64,000 nucleotides of DNA. It comes from DASRHY01 sp035650275. Its GTDB lineage: Bacteria > Actinomycetota > Actinomycetes > Propionibacteriales > Kribbellaceae. The position numbers were made by a program, and so were the translations under genes. Below, piece by piece: positions 21,492 through 30,665 of this stretch. Below the pieces are notes generated by a model. The model saw only the letters and a program-made list of their open reading frames with translations. It searched no databases and was not told where the DNA came from. How positions within the stretch are numbered: the stretch's first letter is position 1; every line of letters begins with the position of its first letter. The stretch covers positions 1 to 64,000 of the forward strand of contig DASRHY010000239.1 of NCBI GenBank assembly GCA_035650275.1. The letters are read 5' to 3'.

Positions 21492-21507
21492 TCGAACAGA
21501 TGTTCGA
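21492..21507. promoter_or_regulatory. LexA operator (SOS box)
   Basis: TCGAACAGATGTTCGA is a perfect palindrome of the Gram-positive/actinobacterial SOS consensus (CGAAC-N4-GTTCG). It lies directly on the predicted transcription start, ideal for repression. The genes it controls (DUF6504 and SAV_6107) are found in actinobacteria next to translesion polymerase genes, which supports DNA-damage control. Confidence 0.88.
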
Positions 21508-21727
21508 CTGACTCCATGGGAGACCAAGGGGCGGAGTCGGCCGGGCGTCTGGTCGGGCCCGAGGCGGAAGTTGCGGTCCGCTTCGGGAAGCGGTGGCCCC
21601 GGCGGGTTACCGGCACCAGCCCGGCAGGGAGCGTGGACCTCGACCCCCACGGCTCCCGCCGGTGCGTGGCGCCGCGATCCGCCGGGCCGCCCAACTGTCG
21701 AGCGGGACGCCAGGCGGAAGGCGGTAG
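21508..21727 (+). other. 220-base leader after the SOS box
   Basis: Between the SOS box and DUF6504 lies a long, very GC-rich leader. A 71-residue frame from ATG 21516 ends at 21731, but it is Arg/Pro/Gly-rich, matches nothing I know and has no clear ribosome site. It may be untranslated RNA or the scar of a deleted gene (a translesion polymerase often sits here in relatives). Confidence 0.4.
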
Positions 21728-22024
21728 ATGATGCTGCAGTACGACGAGGCCGTGCAGGTGCACCGTGCGCCGGTGGATGGCACCGGAGCGCCGGACCAGT
21801 TCCTGTGGCGCGGGCGGCTGTGGCGGGTTTGTGCGGTCCGCAAGCACTGGGTGGAGAGCGCGGCGTGGTGGCAGTCCGAGAACGGCGATCCGGGCTGGGG
21901 GCCCGACCGCACCGTGTACCGCGTGGACGCCGGCTCCGGACGGCACGGCCGGCAGGAGACGTTCGACCTGGCGTTCGACCCGGCGTCGGAGCGATGGCAG
22001 CTCGAACGGGTGACCGAGCGATGA
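21728..22024 (+). CDS. DUF6504 family protein
   Basis: A 98-residue protein with the DUF6504 pattern: 'APDQFLWRGRLWRVCAVRKHWVESAAWW' (parts), 'RTVYRVDAG' and 'ETFDLAFDPASERWQLERV'. The family is a small beta-rich domain in actinobacteria, often next to DinB/ImuB-type DNA polymerases. The start ATG (or the ATG one codon later) follows GGAAGG. It overlaps the SAV_6107 gene by 4 bases. Probably induced by DNA damage through the box at 21492. Confidence 0.82.
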   Translation: MMLQYDEAVQVHRAPVDGTGAPDQFLWRGRLWRVCAVRKHWVESAAWWQSENGDPGWGPDRTVYRVDAGSGRHGRQETFDLAFDPASERWQLERVTER

Positions 22025-22428
22025 CCGCGGCGACCGACCTGGCCCGCGCGTCGGAGGCACTGGCCGAGGCGGAGGAGTCCCACGACCACCTGATCCGGTA
22101 TGCGTCGGCACACGTCGCCGCACTCCGCGCGGCGGCCGCCGTGCTCGCCGCTCGCGCCCGGCCGAGCCCGGCGAAGAAGCGGCGGGTGCAACGCAATGCC
22201 TGGGTGCTGCTGGCGGAGGTCGCACCCGAGTTGGGCGAGTGGTCCGCCTTCTTCGCGGCGAACGCATCCAAGCGGGCCGCGGCCGAGGCCGGTATCACCA
22301 GGGCGGTGACCGAGCGCGAGGCGGACGATCTGTTGCGCGATGCAACGAGGTTCGTCGAGCTGGTGGAGCGCAGTCTCGGACTGCCCCGGCAGACCGTGCT
22401 GTCACAGTCCTGGGTGCGCGCTTCCTGA
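22021..22428 (+). CDS. SAV_6107 family HEPN-domain protein
   Basis: A 135-residue all-helical protein matching the SAV_6107 family: 'HDHLIRYASAHVAALRAAAAVLA' (parts), 'NAWVLLAEVAPELGEWSAFFA' and a C-terminal helix with 'ADDLLRDATRFVELVE'. HEPN-like folds often bind or cut RNA, but the RxxxxH motif of active HEPN RNases is not evident. It is translationally coupled to DUF6504 under the same SOS box. Confidence 0.82.
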   Translation: MTAATDLARASEALAEAEESHDHLIRYASAHVAALRAAAAVLAARARPSPAKKRRVQRNAWVLLAEVAPELGEWSAFFAANASKRAAAEAGITRAVTEREADDLLRDATRFVELVERSLGLPRQTVLSQSWVRAS

Positions 22429-22447
22429 CGCTCCAGGCCGGGCGTTT

Positions 22448-22466
22448 GTGTCCTGACCCAGGACAC
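22448..22466. promoter_or_regulatory. Operator-like palindrome before the methyltransferase
   Basis: GTGTCCTG, spacer ACC, CAGGACAC: an exact 8-base inverted repeat. It is directly followed by TAGGGT (22467-22472), a likely -10 box, so the palindrome occupies the space between -35 and -10. A repressor dimer could bind here. As a hairpin it would also lie 20 bases after the SAV_6107 stop. Confidence 0.5.
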
Positions 22467-22523
22467 TAGGGTGATCTGCGCGGGGTAGTGCACCCGGAAG
22501 CCTGGCTCAGGAGGAGATCGCGG

Positions 22524-23261
22524 ATGGTCGACCGCCGCCGTCGTTCGGTGCGTACTGCGCTGGTCGCCGAGGCGCTCCGGGTGGCGCTCGCAGGGTCGGG
22601 GAGCTCGGGTCCGCTGCAGATCATCGACATCGGCGGCGGGACCGGTGGTTTCGCGGTTCCGCTCGCGGCCGACGGGCACTCGGTCACCGTGATCGACCCG
22701 AGTCCGGACGCGCTGGCGTCACTGGAGCGCCGGGCGCGCGACGAGAGTGTCGAGGACAGGATCCGCGGCGTGCTCGGCGACACGGCCGAGCTCGTGGAGG
22801 TCGCGGGGGAGGCGAGTGCGGACGCGGTGCTGTGCCACGGCGTGCTCGAGGTGGTCGACGACCCAAGCCAGGCGCTCCGGGCGATGGCACTGGTGCTCCG
22901 GCCCGGCGGCGTGTTCAGCTTGCTCGTCGCCCAACGGAACGCGGTCGTGCTCGCCCGCGCTCTGGCCGGTCACCTGGCCGAGGCACACGAGGCGTTGCTC
23001 GACCCGGACGGCCGCTGGGGCGCGCCGGACCCGATCCCGCGCCGGTTCGACGAGGCAGGAGTCTGCCGCCTGCTCGAGACGGCGGGCCTGGACGTGCACA
23101 CCGTGCACGGGGTGCGGACCTTCGCCGACCTGGTCCCGTCGGCGTTCGTCGACTCCGAGCCGGGCGCCGCCGACGCGCTCGGAGAGCTGGAACGCGCTGC
23201 CAGTCAGCACCCCGCTTTCCGCGCGATCGCGACCCAGCTGCACGTCCTCGCCACCCGCTGA
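22524..23261 (+). CDS. Class I SAM-dependent methyltransferase
   Basis: A 245-residue Rossmann-fold methyltransferase. Motif I IIDIGGGTGGFAVPLA binds SAM; 'VTVIDPSPDALASLERRA' and 'DAVLCHGVLEVVDDPSQALRAMALVLRPGGVF' (parts) are motifs II-IV. Substrate unknown; this gene is conserved upstream of DUF3040 near the dcw cluster in actinobacteria (from memory). I choose ATG 22524 because AGGAGGAG sits 7 bases upstream; a GTG at 22488 would add 12 residues. Confidence 0.88.
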   Translation: MVDRRRRSVRTALVAEALRVALAGSGSSGPLQIIDIGGGTGGFAVPLAADGHSVTVIDPSPDALASLERRARDESVEDRIRGVLGDTAELVEVAGEASADAVLCHGVLEVVDDPSQALRAMALVLRPGGVFSLLVAQRNAVVLARALAGHLAEAHEALLDPDGRWGAPDPIPRRFDEAGVCRLLETAGLDVHTVHGVRTFADLVPSAFVDSEPGAADALGELERAASQHPAFRAIATQLHVLATR

Positions 23262-23393
23262 GCGGGCGGCCTTGTGACGAGTCGTCACGCAACGTCGTAA
23301 CTTCCCGGACACCGGCCAGGGTTTCGTGGACCAGTCCCGCGGCTTAGACTGGAGGCGCCCTATCAAGCAGCGCTCGTCATGGAGGGATGGACG

Positions 23394-23810
23394 GTGCCCC
23401 TCTCGGAAGAAGAGCAGCGCCAGTTCGAGCAGCTCGAACGAGCCCTCGCGGCGGAGGATCCGAAGTTCGTCTCCGCGATGCGAGGCACCAATGTGCGCGT
23501 GTACTACAAGCGCCGGGCCGTGCTCGCCGGCGTCGGTTTCATCCTCGGCATCGCCATTCTGATGACCGGCGCGATCCTGCCGAACACGATTGTCGGAGTG
23601 ATCGGGTTCGTCGTCATGGTCGCGTGCCTGTACGTCGCGGCACTCAGCATGCGGCGGATCAGCTCGGCGGACTCCGGTGAGCAGTCGGCACCGACCCCGC
23701 CGCCGTCGACCCGGAAGAGCAAGGGCAGCAAGAGCCGTCCCGAGTCGTCCGGCAGCTTCATGGAGCGGATGGAAGACCGCTGGCGCCGCCGACGCGACGA
23801 AGACCTCTGA
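23394..23810 (+). CDS. DUF3040 membrane protein
   Basis: A 138-residue protein. The cytoplasmic head PLSEEEQRQFEQLERALAAEDPKF is the DUF3040 signature. Two hydrophobic helices follow (AVLAGVGFILGIAILMTGAIL and TIVGVIGFVVMVACLYVAAL), then a charged, disordered tail. The family stands next to mraZ and the division cluster in many actinobacteria; function unknown. GTG 23394 has GGAGG 8 bases upstream and gives the usual family start. TAGACT (23345-23350) is a likely -10 box. Confidence 0.92.
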   Translation: MPLSEEEQRQFEQLERALAAEDPKFVSAMRGTNVRVYYKRRAVLAGVGFILGIAILMTGAILPNTIVGVIGFVVMVACLYVAALSMRRISSADSGEQSAPTPPPSTRKSKGSKSRPESSGSFMERMEDRWRRRRDEDL

Positions 23811-23915
23811 CCGCGACCTCGCGAAGCCTCAGCCGCTGAGCAACACCCGCCTGACCTCTGCGCGCCCGATCCTCGGTCGCGCAGTTCGTCGTTTCCGGGC
23901 GAGCGCGCTGCGCCG

Positions 23916-23990
23916 GTCGGTGGTGGCGTCGAAGCGTGCAGTCGGTGGTGGCGCCAAGGCGGTCAGTCGGTGGTGGCGTCGGAGCGGCGC
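23916..23990. repeat. Three 25-base tandem repeats over the transglutaminase stop
   Basis: GTCGGTGGTGGCG begins units at 23916, 23941 and 23966, exactly 25 bases apart; the remaining 12 bases of each unit vary. The third unit begins just after the stop codon complement (23963-23965) and so encodes the protein's last residues (RRSDATTD). The other two extend the motif past the stop. It looks like a duplication that has moved or copied the C-terminus. Confidence 0.8.
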
Positions 23991-26329
23991 CGCGGGGTCA
24001 GGATCGAGCGCATCCGGGCCAGGCCGAGATCGAACTGGTCCAGCAGGTCCGACGCCTCCGAAGTACCCCGGCTCAGGTACCAGCGCCACGAGCGTGGCAG
24101 CAGCCGTGCCTGCCATCGCCTCCGGACCGGCGAGCCGTTGACCAGTGCCGAGCGCACCTCGGCCGCCTCGCGCCGCACGTCGACATCGTCGTGGGATATC
24201 CCGGCGTAACGGCCGAACTCCACCGCCCGGGCCATCCTGATCGCCTGCGGGCGTACGTCCACCGGGAGCTTCGTCGCCAGCCAGGCGCCTGCCTGCCGCG
24301 GGGTCGCGGACTCGGACCAGTCCAGGCCGAGGTCGCGAGCGGTGTCCCGCATCTCGGCCCACAGGCCCTCCACGGACTCCTGGCCGGGTGCCCGCAGGAA
24401 GCGGCGGCGCCGGATCAGCGTACGGACCAGCCACGGCACCAGTGCCAGCGCGAGAACAGCAACCGCTCCGGTGCCCCAGCGCACCGCCGCGTTGTCCCAC
24501 CAGCCGGACCCGGTGTCGGCGGTCCCGGCGGCGCCATCCGGCAGGTCTTCCTCACCGGGCAGGTTCGGGTTGCTCGCGTCGCCGGACGGCTCCGGGCTGA
24601 TCGACTCACTCGGCGACGCGCTCGGGTCGCCGGTCTGAGTGGGGTTGCTCGGGACGCTCCAGACCGGCGGCAGTCCCGTCTGCAGGGCCGGGGTCGGCTC
24701 GAACGGGACCCAGCCGATGCCCTCGAAGTACAGCTCCGGCCACGCGTGCATGTCGTGCATCGTGACGACGTACTTGTCGTCGTCGAGCGTGCCGGGCAGG
24801 AACCCGAGCGCGACCCGGGCCGGGATGCCCAGTGTGCGCGCCATCAGTGCCATCGCACCGGCGAACTGCTCGCAGTAGCCGCTCTTGCTGTCGAACAGGA
24901 AGTCGTCGATGGCCTGCATGCCACTGCCGTCTTCGTTCTTCGTGTCGTAGGTGAAGCCACCGGTGTCGCGGAACCACGACTGCAGGGCCGCGGCCTGCAG
25001 ATAGTGGTTGCCGTTCGCGGCCTGGGTGACCTGACGGGCGAGGTTCCGCACCGTCCCCGGGGTGTTGTCCGGGATCGCGGAGGTGAACTCGTCCGGCTCG
25101 GAGCCGGCGGGTGCGTTGCGGAGCTGCTCCTCTGACGGGTTCAAGTCGTACGAGGTGACGTTGTACTTCACGCCGGCTACGGTGCGGCGGTCGGCGGACA
25201 GTACGTCGAGCGTGGACGGCACGTAGCGCCACTTCCCGTCGATCGACACGTTGCGCGGCGGGTAGGGAACCGGGACGAACGGGCTGCGCAGCCGCTTGCT
25301 GATGCTGATGTGGTACTGCTTCCGCGGCAACGAGTCCACGGACTGGGCGAGGCCCTTCGGTGCCGCCATGGTGCCGTCGACCTGGTCCAGGTTCTCCCGC
25401 GGTGAGGACTGCCAGGTCCGGCCGTCGAACTGGTCCAGCGTGGTCATCCGCAGGTAGCTGGCGCCGTTCTTGGTGGTGTACGTCAGCGCGGTGGCGTCCT
25501 CGCCGCGGCGCAGGTTCCGGCCCATGTCGAGCATCGGGTTGGCGCCCATCGACACCGTCCCTCCGATGCCCCCGCCGGCACCGGTGCCGGACACCCCGTT
25601 GCCCAGCACGCCTTCCGGCAGGGTCGGTAGCAGTGCCGGCAGCAGGGCGGCGACCGCGATCACGGTGAGGCCGATCCGGCGACCGGCTTGACCGGCCGCG
25701 GACGCCTCGACCTGGGAGTTCGCCTCCATCGCCGTCACGCCACCGATCCGGCGGCCCCAGCGCGCCAACCGCGACCGGCCCTCGGCCGACAGCAGGATCA
25801 CGTAGCCGAGCGCGGGCGGGACGAACAGCAGCGCGGGCAGTCCGCCGTGGACCGTTGCCGCCGGCACCGTGTACATCATCAGCAGCAGCAGTCCGGCCCA
25901 AGCCGCCTGCCGGCACTGCACGGCGATCAGGTGGATCAGCAGTCCGGTCAACCCGATCACGCCGACCGCGAACAGGGTGAAGTACGGCTCCGGCGGCAGT
26001 GGCGCACTGAACCGGTTGATGCCGTCCAGCGCATCGACCATCCGGTCGTTCCACTCCAGCACGGTCTGCTTCCACGGCACCAGGACGTACCGCATCGTGT
26101 CGTGCAGGAAGAGCAACGCGATCATCTCGACCAGCACCAGCAGTTGGACGACGGGGACCAGCAACCGCGGTGCGCGCCAGTGCTGCAGCAGCACACCCGT
26201 GCCGGTGACGATTCCGCACACGAACGCGCTGACGATCAGGAACGGGCCGGAGAAGACCGGCACCAGCACGATCGCGCCGAGTATCGTCGCCACCCACGCG
26301 GCGACGGAGATCCTGGTCTGCCCGATCAT
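23963..26329 (-). CDS. Transglutaminase-like membrane protein (TgpA family)
   Basis: A 788-residue protein. The N-terminal 210 residues hold about six membrane helices. The extracellular part includes a DUF3488-like region and a transglutaminase core with Cys486 (SGYCEQFAGAMALMARTLG), His in 'TMHDMHAWPELYFEG' and Asp/Glu-Pro in 'PFEPTP'. Another helix near 620 (AVAVLALALVPWLVRTL) and a cytoplasmic DUF4129-like tail follow. Together with DUF58 and MoxR it forms a module common beside mraZ, thought to act in envelope assembly. ATG 26329 overlaps the DUF58 stop. Confidence 0.93.
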   Translation of the reverse strand: MIGQTRISVAAWVATILGAIVLVPVFSGPFLIVSAFVCGIVTGTGVLLQHWRAPRLLVPVVQLLVLVEMIALLFLHDTMRYVLVPWKQTVLEWNDRMVDALDGINRFSAPLPPEPYFTLFAVGVIGLTGLLIHLIAVQCRQAAWAGLLLLMMYTVPAATVHGGLPALLFVPPALGYVILLSAEGRSRLARWGRRIGGVTAMEANSQVEASAAGQAGRRIGLTVIAVAALLPALLPTLPEGVLGNGVSGTGAGGGIGGTVSMGANPMLDMGRNLRRGEDATALTYTTKNGASYLRMTTLDQFDGRTWQSSPRENLDQVDGTMAAPKGLAQSVDSLPRKQYHISISKRLRSPFVPVPYPPRNVSIDGKWRYVPSTLDVLSADRRTVAGVKYNVTSYDLNPSEEQLRNAPAGSEPDEFTSAIPDNTPGTVRNLARQVTQAANGNHYLQAAALQSWFRDTGGFTYDTKNEDGSGMQAIDDFLFDSKSGYCEQFAGAMALMARTLGIPARVALGFLPGTLDDDKYVVTMHDMHAWPELYFEGIGWVPFEPTPALQTGLPPVWSVPSNPTQTGDPSASPSESISPEPSGDASNPNLPGEEDLPDGAAGTADTGSGWWDNAAVRWGTGAVAVLALALVPWLVRTLIRRRRFLRAPGQESVEGLWAEMRDTARDLGLDWSESATPRQAGAWLATKLPVDVRPQAIRMARAVEFGRYAGISHDDVDVRREAAEVRSALVNGSPVRRRWQARLLPRSWRWYLSRGTSEASDLLDQFDLGLARMRSILTPRRRSDATTD

Positions 26330-27615
26330 GCGATCCGTCCCGTCCGCAGGCCGAGCACGGACCACAGCGTCGGGAGATCGTCCCCGCGACGGACCCGCGC
26401 CACCCGCCAGCCGTTCCTGCGTAGCTCCAGCTCCGTGGCGTCGATCTTCGCGCGCAGCCGGCCGGCCGTGGTCTCGCCGTCGCCGCTGCCGTAGGTCCAG
26501 GTGGAGGCGTCCATCAGCAGCGCGAACCCGGTGGCCTGGTTGGTCCGCCATCGGTTCAGCGCGCTGATGTCGGCCGACGAGCACGCGCCGACGACCGCGA
26601 TCACCAGGCTCGGTTCCTGGGCCTGCCGGTCCACGGTGAGCAGCGCGCCGATCTCGGCGTACCGGTGCTCCTCGACGGTGGCGCACTCGGTGAGGAGCTG
26701 GTGCGAGGACAGCGGATGGTGCACCTCGGCCGACGTACGGCGGGTGATCGCGGACAGTGTCGTGGGACCACCGAGCATGGTCGTGATGTAGCCGCGCCGG
26801 ATCACGTCCGTCCCGATCGACGCGGTCGCGCTGACCGCCCACTCGAGGCTGGACGACGGGCCGTGACCCTGGTGCGAGGTGGTCCGGGCGTCCAGGAACA
26901 GCGCGCACCGGCTCTGCCAGGGCTGCTCCTCACGGCGCACCATCAGCGAGCCGCGCCGCGCGGTCGAGCGCCAGTGCACCCGGCGCAGGTCGTCGCCGTC
27001 GCGGTACTCGCGGACGGTGGCATCCTCCTCGCCGGCGGCGGCGATCGCGCGCGGGCGGTTCTCCCCGGAGCCGGCCCGGTCGATGCCGAGCCGGACGGCC
27101 GGCAACCGCTGCACCCGCGGCGTCACGAGCAGGCTCTGGCTCTCCGCGAACAGCCGGCTGGTCTCGACCAGCCCGAACGGGTCCGCGACGGTCAGCATCA
27201 GCGGGCCGACCTGGTACAGGCCGCGGACGTCCGACTTGATCTGGTACTTCACGGTACGGCGCCAGTTCGGGCTGACCCGGTCCACCACGAAGCGCGGCCG
27301 GTGACCCAGCACGTACGGGATCCGGTCCTCGAGCAGCAGCAGCCCGGCCGGCATCCGGCCCTCGTTCCGCAGCGCCAGCTCGACCGTCGCCGGGGTCCCG
27401 ACCGGCACGTCGACCGGGCTCACGCTGCGTCGTACCGACAACCGCAGCCGCGTCCGGCCGACCACCAGGGCGGACACCACCGGCAGCGCGACCAGCAGCA
27501 CCCCGACCCGGAGCAGGTCCTTCTGGCCGAGCAGCAGCGAGCAGATCGACGCGGTGACACCGGCTGCGACGAAGGCCCGGCCACGGGTGGTGAGTCCGCG
27601 CAACGCGTACGGCAT
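26326..27615 (-). CDS. DUF58 domain protein
   Basis: A 429-residue protein. Two N-terminal hydrophobic helices (FVAAGVTASICSLLLG; VGVLLVALPVVSALVVG) precede a beta-sandwich region, then the DUF58 signature VREYRDGDDLRRVHWRSTAR (about 215) and a vWA-like C-terminal domain. DUF58 proteins partner with MoxR ATPases and transglutaminase-like proteins in envelope processes. It overlaps the transglutaminase gene by 4 bases; the moxR stop is 37 bases upstream. Confidence 0.92.
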   Translation of the reverse strand: MPYALRGLTTRGRAFVAAGVTASICSLLLGQKDLLRVGVLLVALPVVSALVVGRTRLRLSVRRSVSPVDVPVGTPATVELALRNEGRMPAGLLLLEDRIPYVLGHRPRFVVDRVSPNWRRTVKYQIKSDVRGLYQVGPLMLTVADPFGLVETSRLFAESQSLLVTPRVQRLPAVRLGIDRAGSGENRPRAIAAAGEEDATVREYRDGDDLRRVHWRSTARRGSLMVRREEQPWQSRCALFLDARTTSHQGHGPSSSLEWAVSATASIGTDVIRRGYITTMLGGPTTLSAITRRTSAEVHHPLSSHQLLTECATVEEHRYAEIGALLTVDRQAQEPSLVIAVVGACSSADISALNRWRTNQATGFALLMDASTWTYGSGDGETTAGRLRAKIDATELELRRNGWRVARVRRGDDLPTLWSVLGLRTGRIA

Positions 27616-27652
27616 GGGCTGCGGCTCCTCTGTACTGGCTCGGTCTGTCTGC

Positions 27653-28636
<984 letters not shown>

Positions 28637-28827
28637 CCTGGGTCCTCCCCATTGGTCGATGGCCCGCTCATTCTGACCCGAGGATGCCAGGCGGCCTAGG
28701 CCACGGTTCGTTTCGTTACCACTCGCGGTCGCGTCCACAGCGGGCTGTCCTCTCGGCGCTACATCACGTCATCGAGCTCCTGCGTACCCCACAAGCGTAC
28801 GGGGGGAGCGACATGCCCCGTATCTGG

Positions 28828-28867
28828 TTGACGGTGGTGCAAAGTGGAGTATGGTGGAGCGCAATGG
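28828..28867 (+). promoter_or_regulatory. mraZ promoter with MraZ box array
   Basis: TTGACG (28828-28833) and TATGGT (28850-28855) are 16 bases apart. Across them run four pentamers at exactly 10-base intervals: GGTGG (28833), AGTGG (28843), GGTGG (28853) and AATGG (28863). MraZ is a ring-shaped repressor that binds direct repeats with a TGG(G) core at one helical turn spacing upstream of its own operon in other bacteria. The array covers the promoter and thus fits autorepression of the dcw cluster. Confidence 0.75.
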
Positions 28868-28931
28868 ATGGAATGACCGCAGAACTGGTGAAGAAGCGGC
28901 GGCGCTGGAGGTCGGACGGGGAGGTGGAGAC

Positions 28932-29363
28932 GTGTTCCTCGGGACGCATTTCCCCAAGCTCGACGACAAGGGCCGGCTCTTTCTCCCCGCGAAGTTCCGC
29001 GACGAGCTGGCGGAAGGACTGGTGATCACGCGAGGGCAGGAGCGCTCGCTGTTCGTCTGGCCGGAAGCCGAGTTCATCCAGATGACCGAGCAGCTGAAGC
29101 AGGCGCCGATCACCAACAAGGGCGCTCGGGACTACCTGCGGATGCTGTTCGCCGGCGCCTCCAACGAGACGCCGGACAAGCAAGGCCGGATCACCCTCCC
29201 GCCGATGCTCCGTGAGTACGCCGCCCTCGACCGCGAGTGCGTCGTGATCGGAGCGATGAACCGGGTGGAGATCTGGAACACGGAGAACTGGAACAGGTAC
29301 ACCGCCGAGCAGGAGCAGGCGTTCGCCGACCTCTCGGAGGAGGTACTGCCCGGCATCTTCTGA
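28932..29363 (+). CDS. mraZ: Transcriptional regulator MraZ
   Basis: A 143-residue protein with two AbrB-like SpoVT swapped-hairpin halves. Half one: FLGTHFPKLDDKGRLFLPAKF; half two: GRITLPPMLREYAALDRECV. The DxxGR...PxxxR motifs that contact DNA are kept in both. MraZ forms rings and represses the dcw operon; excess is toxic in some bacteria. I start at GTG 28932, with GGAGGTGGAG upstream and the conventional first residues, not at 28851. Confidence 0.95.
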   Translation: MFLGTHFPKLDDKGRLFLPAKFRDELAEGLVITRGQERSLFVWPEAEFIQMTEQLKQAPITNKGARDYLRMLFAGASNETPDKQGRITLPPMLREYAALDRECVVIGAMNRVEIWNTENWNRYTAEQEQAFADLSEEVLPGIF

Positions 29364-29366
29364 GCA

Positions 29367-29386
29367 GTCACAGCACGTCACAGCAC
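29367..29386. repeat. Two 10-base direct repeats after mraZ
   Basis: GTCACAGCAC occurs twice in tandem at 29367 and 29377, followed by a third GTCA. It starts 4 bases after the mraZ stop. Purpose unknown; it may be simple slippage at the edge of the leader RNA. Confidence 0.5.
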
Positions 29387-29407
29387 GTCAGGGACGTCGT
29401 ACGGCGA

Positions 29408-29640
29408 GATCACGGGTCCGCTCCTCCGACCCACCGCTTTCTGGCATCACTTCCCCGGTGCCAGACAGCATCCGGGAACTTCCCCGGAGGGCGAACTCGT
29501 GATCTGGCCGGACGAAGGACCCGACCTAGCGGCAGAGGCTGGACAGGCAGGACCACCGGGCCGCAACCCCGGTGGGCGTTCCGAGAAGAGGCAGATCAGA
29601 ACCCGCGGGGGCAGGGTCCGCTCACCCGCGTGGGAGACGG
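29408..29640 (+). ncRNA. Candidate mraW RNA motif (5' leader of rsmH)
   Basis: A 336-base gap separates mraZ and rsmH. It contains paired segments: GATCACG (29408-29414) with CGTGATC (29498-29504), and CCACCGGG (29553-29560) with CCCGGTGG (29568-29575). CTTCCCCGG occurs twice (near 29450 and 29480), as does an RNA-like AG-rich core. A conserved structured RNA called the mraW motif is known at this place in actinobacteria. My call rests on position, gap length and visible pairing, not on a covariance search. Ends are approximate. Confidence 0.55.
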
Positions 29641-29699
29641 AAGGGTCGAGATGCACGTCGCTGAGTCCGGTGCCCGGATCGCTCTGGCGGGCTGATCCG

Positions 29700-30665
29700 A
29701 TGACCGCGCCCGGGCCTCACGAACGTCATGTACCGGTCATGCTCGACCGGGTTCTCACCCTGCTCGGACCTGCCCTTGCCAATGACGGCGCTGTCCTGGT
29801 CGACGCAACACTCGGACTCGGCGGTCACTCCGAGGCGTTCCTGCAGGCCCACTCCGGGCTGCGGCTGGTCGGCCTGGACCGTGACCAGCACGCGCTCCGG
29901 CTGGCCGGCGACCGGCTCGCGTCGTACCAGGAGCGCACCACGCTGGTGCATGCGGTGTACGACGAGCTGCCCCGGGTGCTCGCCGACCTCGGCATCCCTG
30001 CCGTCGACGGGATCCTGTTCGACCTCGGGGTGTCCTCGATGCAGCTGGACGAGGCCGAGCGCGGGTTCGCGTACGCCAAGGACGCGCCGCTGGACATGCG
30101 GATGGACGACACCGCGCAGCTGACCGCGGCCGAGGTGCTGAACACCTACCCGGCCGCCGACCTGGCCCGGATCCTGCGGCGGTACGGCGAGGAGAAGTTC
30201 GCCAAGCGCATCGCGGACCGGATCGTCGCCGAGCGTGCCCGGGAGCCGTTCAGCACCAGTGCCCGGCTGGCCGATCTGGTCCGGGACGCGATCCCGGCCC
30301 CCGCCCGGCGTACCGGCGGCCATCCCGCGAAGCGCACCTTCCAGGCTCTGCGGATCGAGGTGAACGGCGAGCTCGAGGTACTGCAGCGCGCGCTGCCGCG
30401 CGCGATCGAGGCCCTTGCCCTGCACGGCCGGATCGTGGTGATGAGCTACCACTCGCTGGAGGACCGGATCGCGAAGCAGACGCTCGTGACCGGGACCAGG
30501 AGCGACGTACCGGACGACCTGCCGGTGATCCCTGCCGGACATGAGCCGTACCTGCGGCTGCTCACCCGCGGTGCTGAGCGACCGGGCGAGGACGAGGTCG
30601 CGGCGAACCCGCGGGCCGCCTCGGTCCGGGTACGCGCCGCCGAGCGGATCCGGGAGGCAGCGTGA
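29700..30665 (+). CDS. rsmH: 16S rRNA (cytosine-N4)-methyltransferase RsmH
   Basis: A 321-residue methyltransferase for m4C1402 of 16S rRNA. 'HVPVMLDRVLTLLGP' at the start, motif I VDATLGLGGHSEAFL, GLDRDQHALRLA, 'DGILFDLGVSSMQLDEAERGF' (parts), 'DMRMD', 'RRTGGHPAKRTFQALRIEVNGEL' (parts) and 'SYHSLEDRI' are all family landmarks. ATG 29700 gives the standard length; the frame is open upstream to 29499 but that part is the leader RNA. Its stop overlaps ftsL (GTGA). Confidence 0.97.
   Translation: MTAPGPHERHVPVMLDRVLTLLGPALANDGAVLVDATLGLGGHSEAFLQAHSGLRLVGLDRDQHALRLAGDRLASYQERTTLVHAVYDELPRVLADLGIPAVDGILFDLGVSSMQLDEAERGFAYAKDAPLDMRMDDTAQLTAAEVLNTYPAADLARILRRYGEEKFAKRIADRIVAERAREPFSTSARLADLVRDAIPAPARRTGGHPAKRTFQALRIEVNGELEVLQRALPRAIEALALHGRIVVMSYHSLEDRIAKQTLVTGTRSDVPDDLPVIPAGHEPYLRLLTRGAERPGEDEVAANPRAASVRVRAAERIREAA

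Noticed and set aside
21516..21731. 71-codon frame after the SOS box as a real gene
   Set aside because: Arg/Pro/Gly-rich translation, no clear ribosome site, no recognisable family. Kept as leader with an open question.
23916..23990. CRISPR-like regular repeats
   Set aside because: Units are contiguous and share 13 bases without spacers, and no cas genes are present. The 12-base and 16-base arrays were rejected for the same reason.
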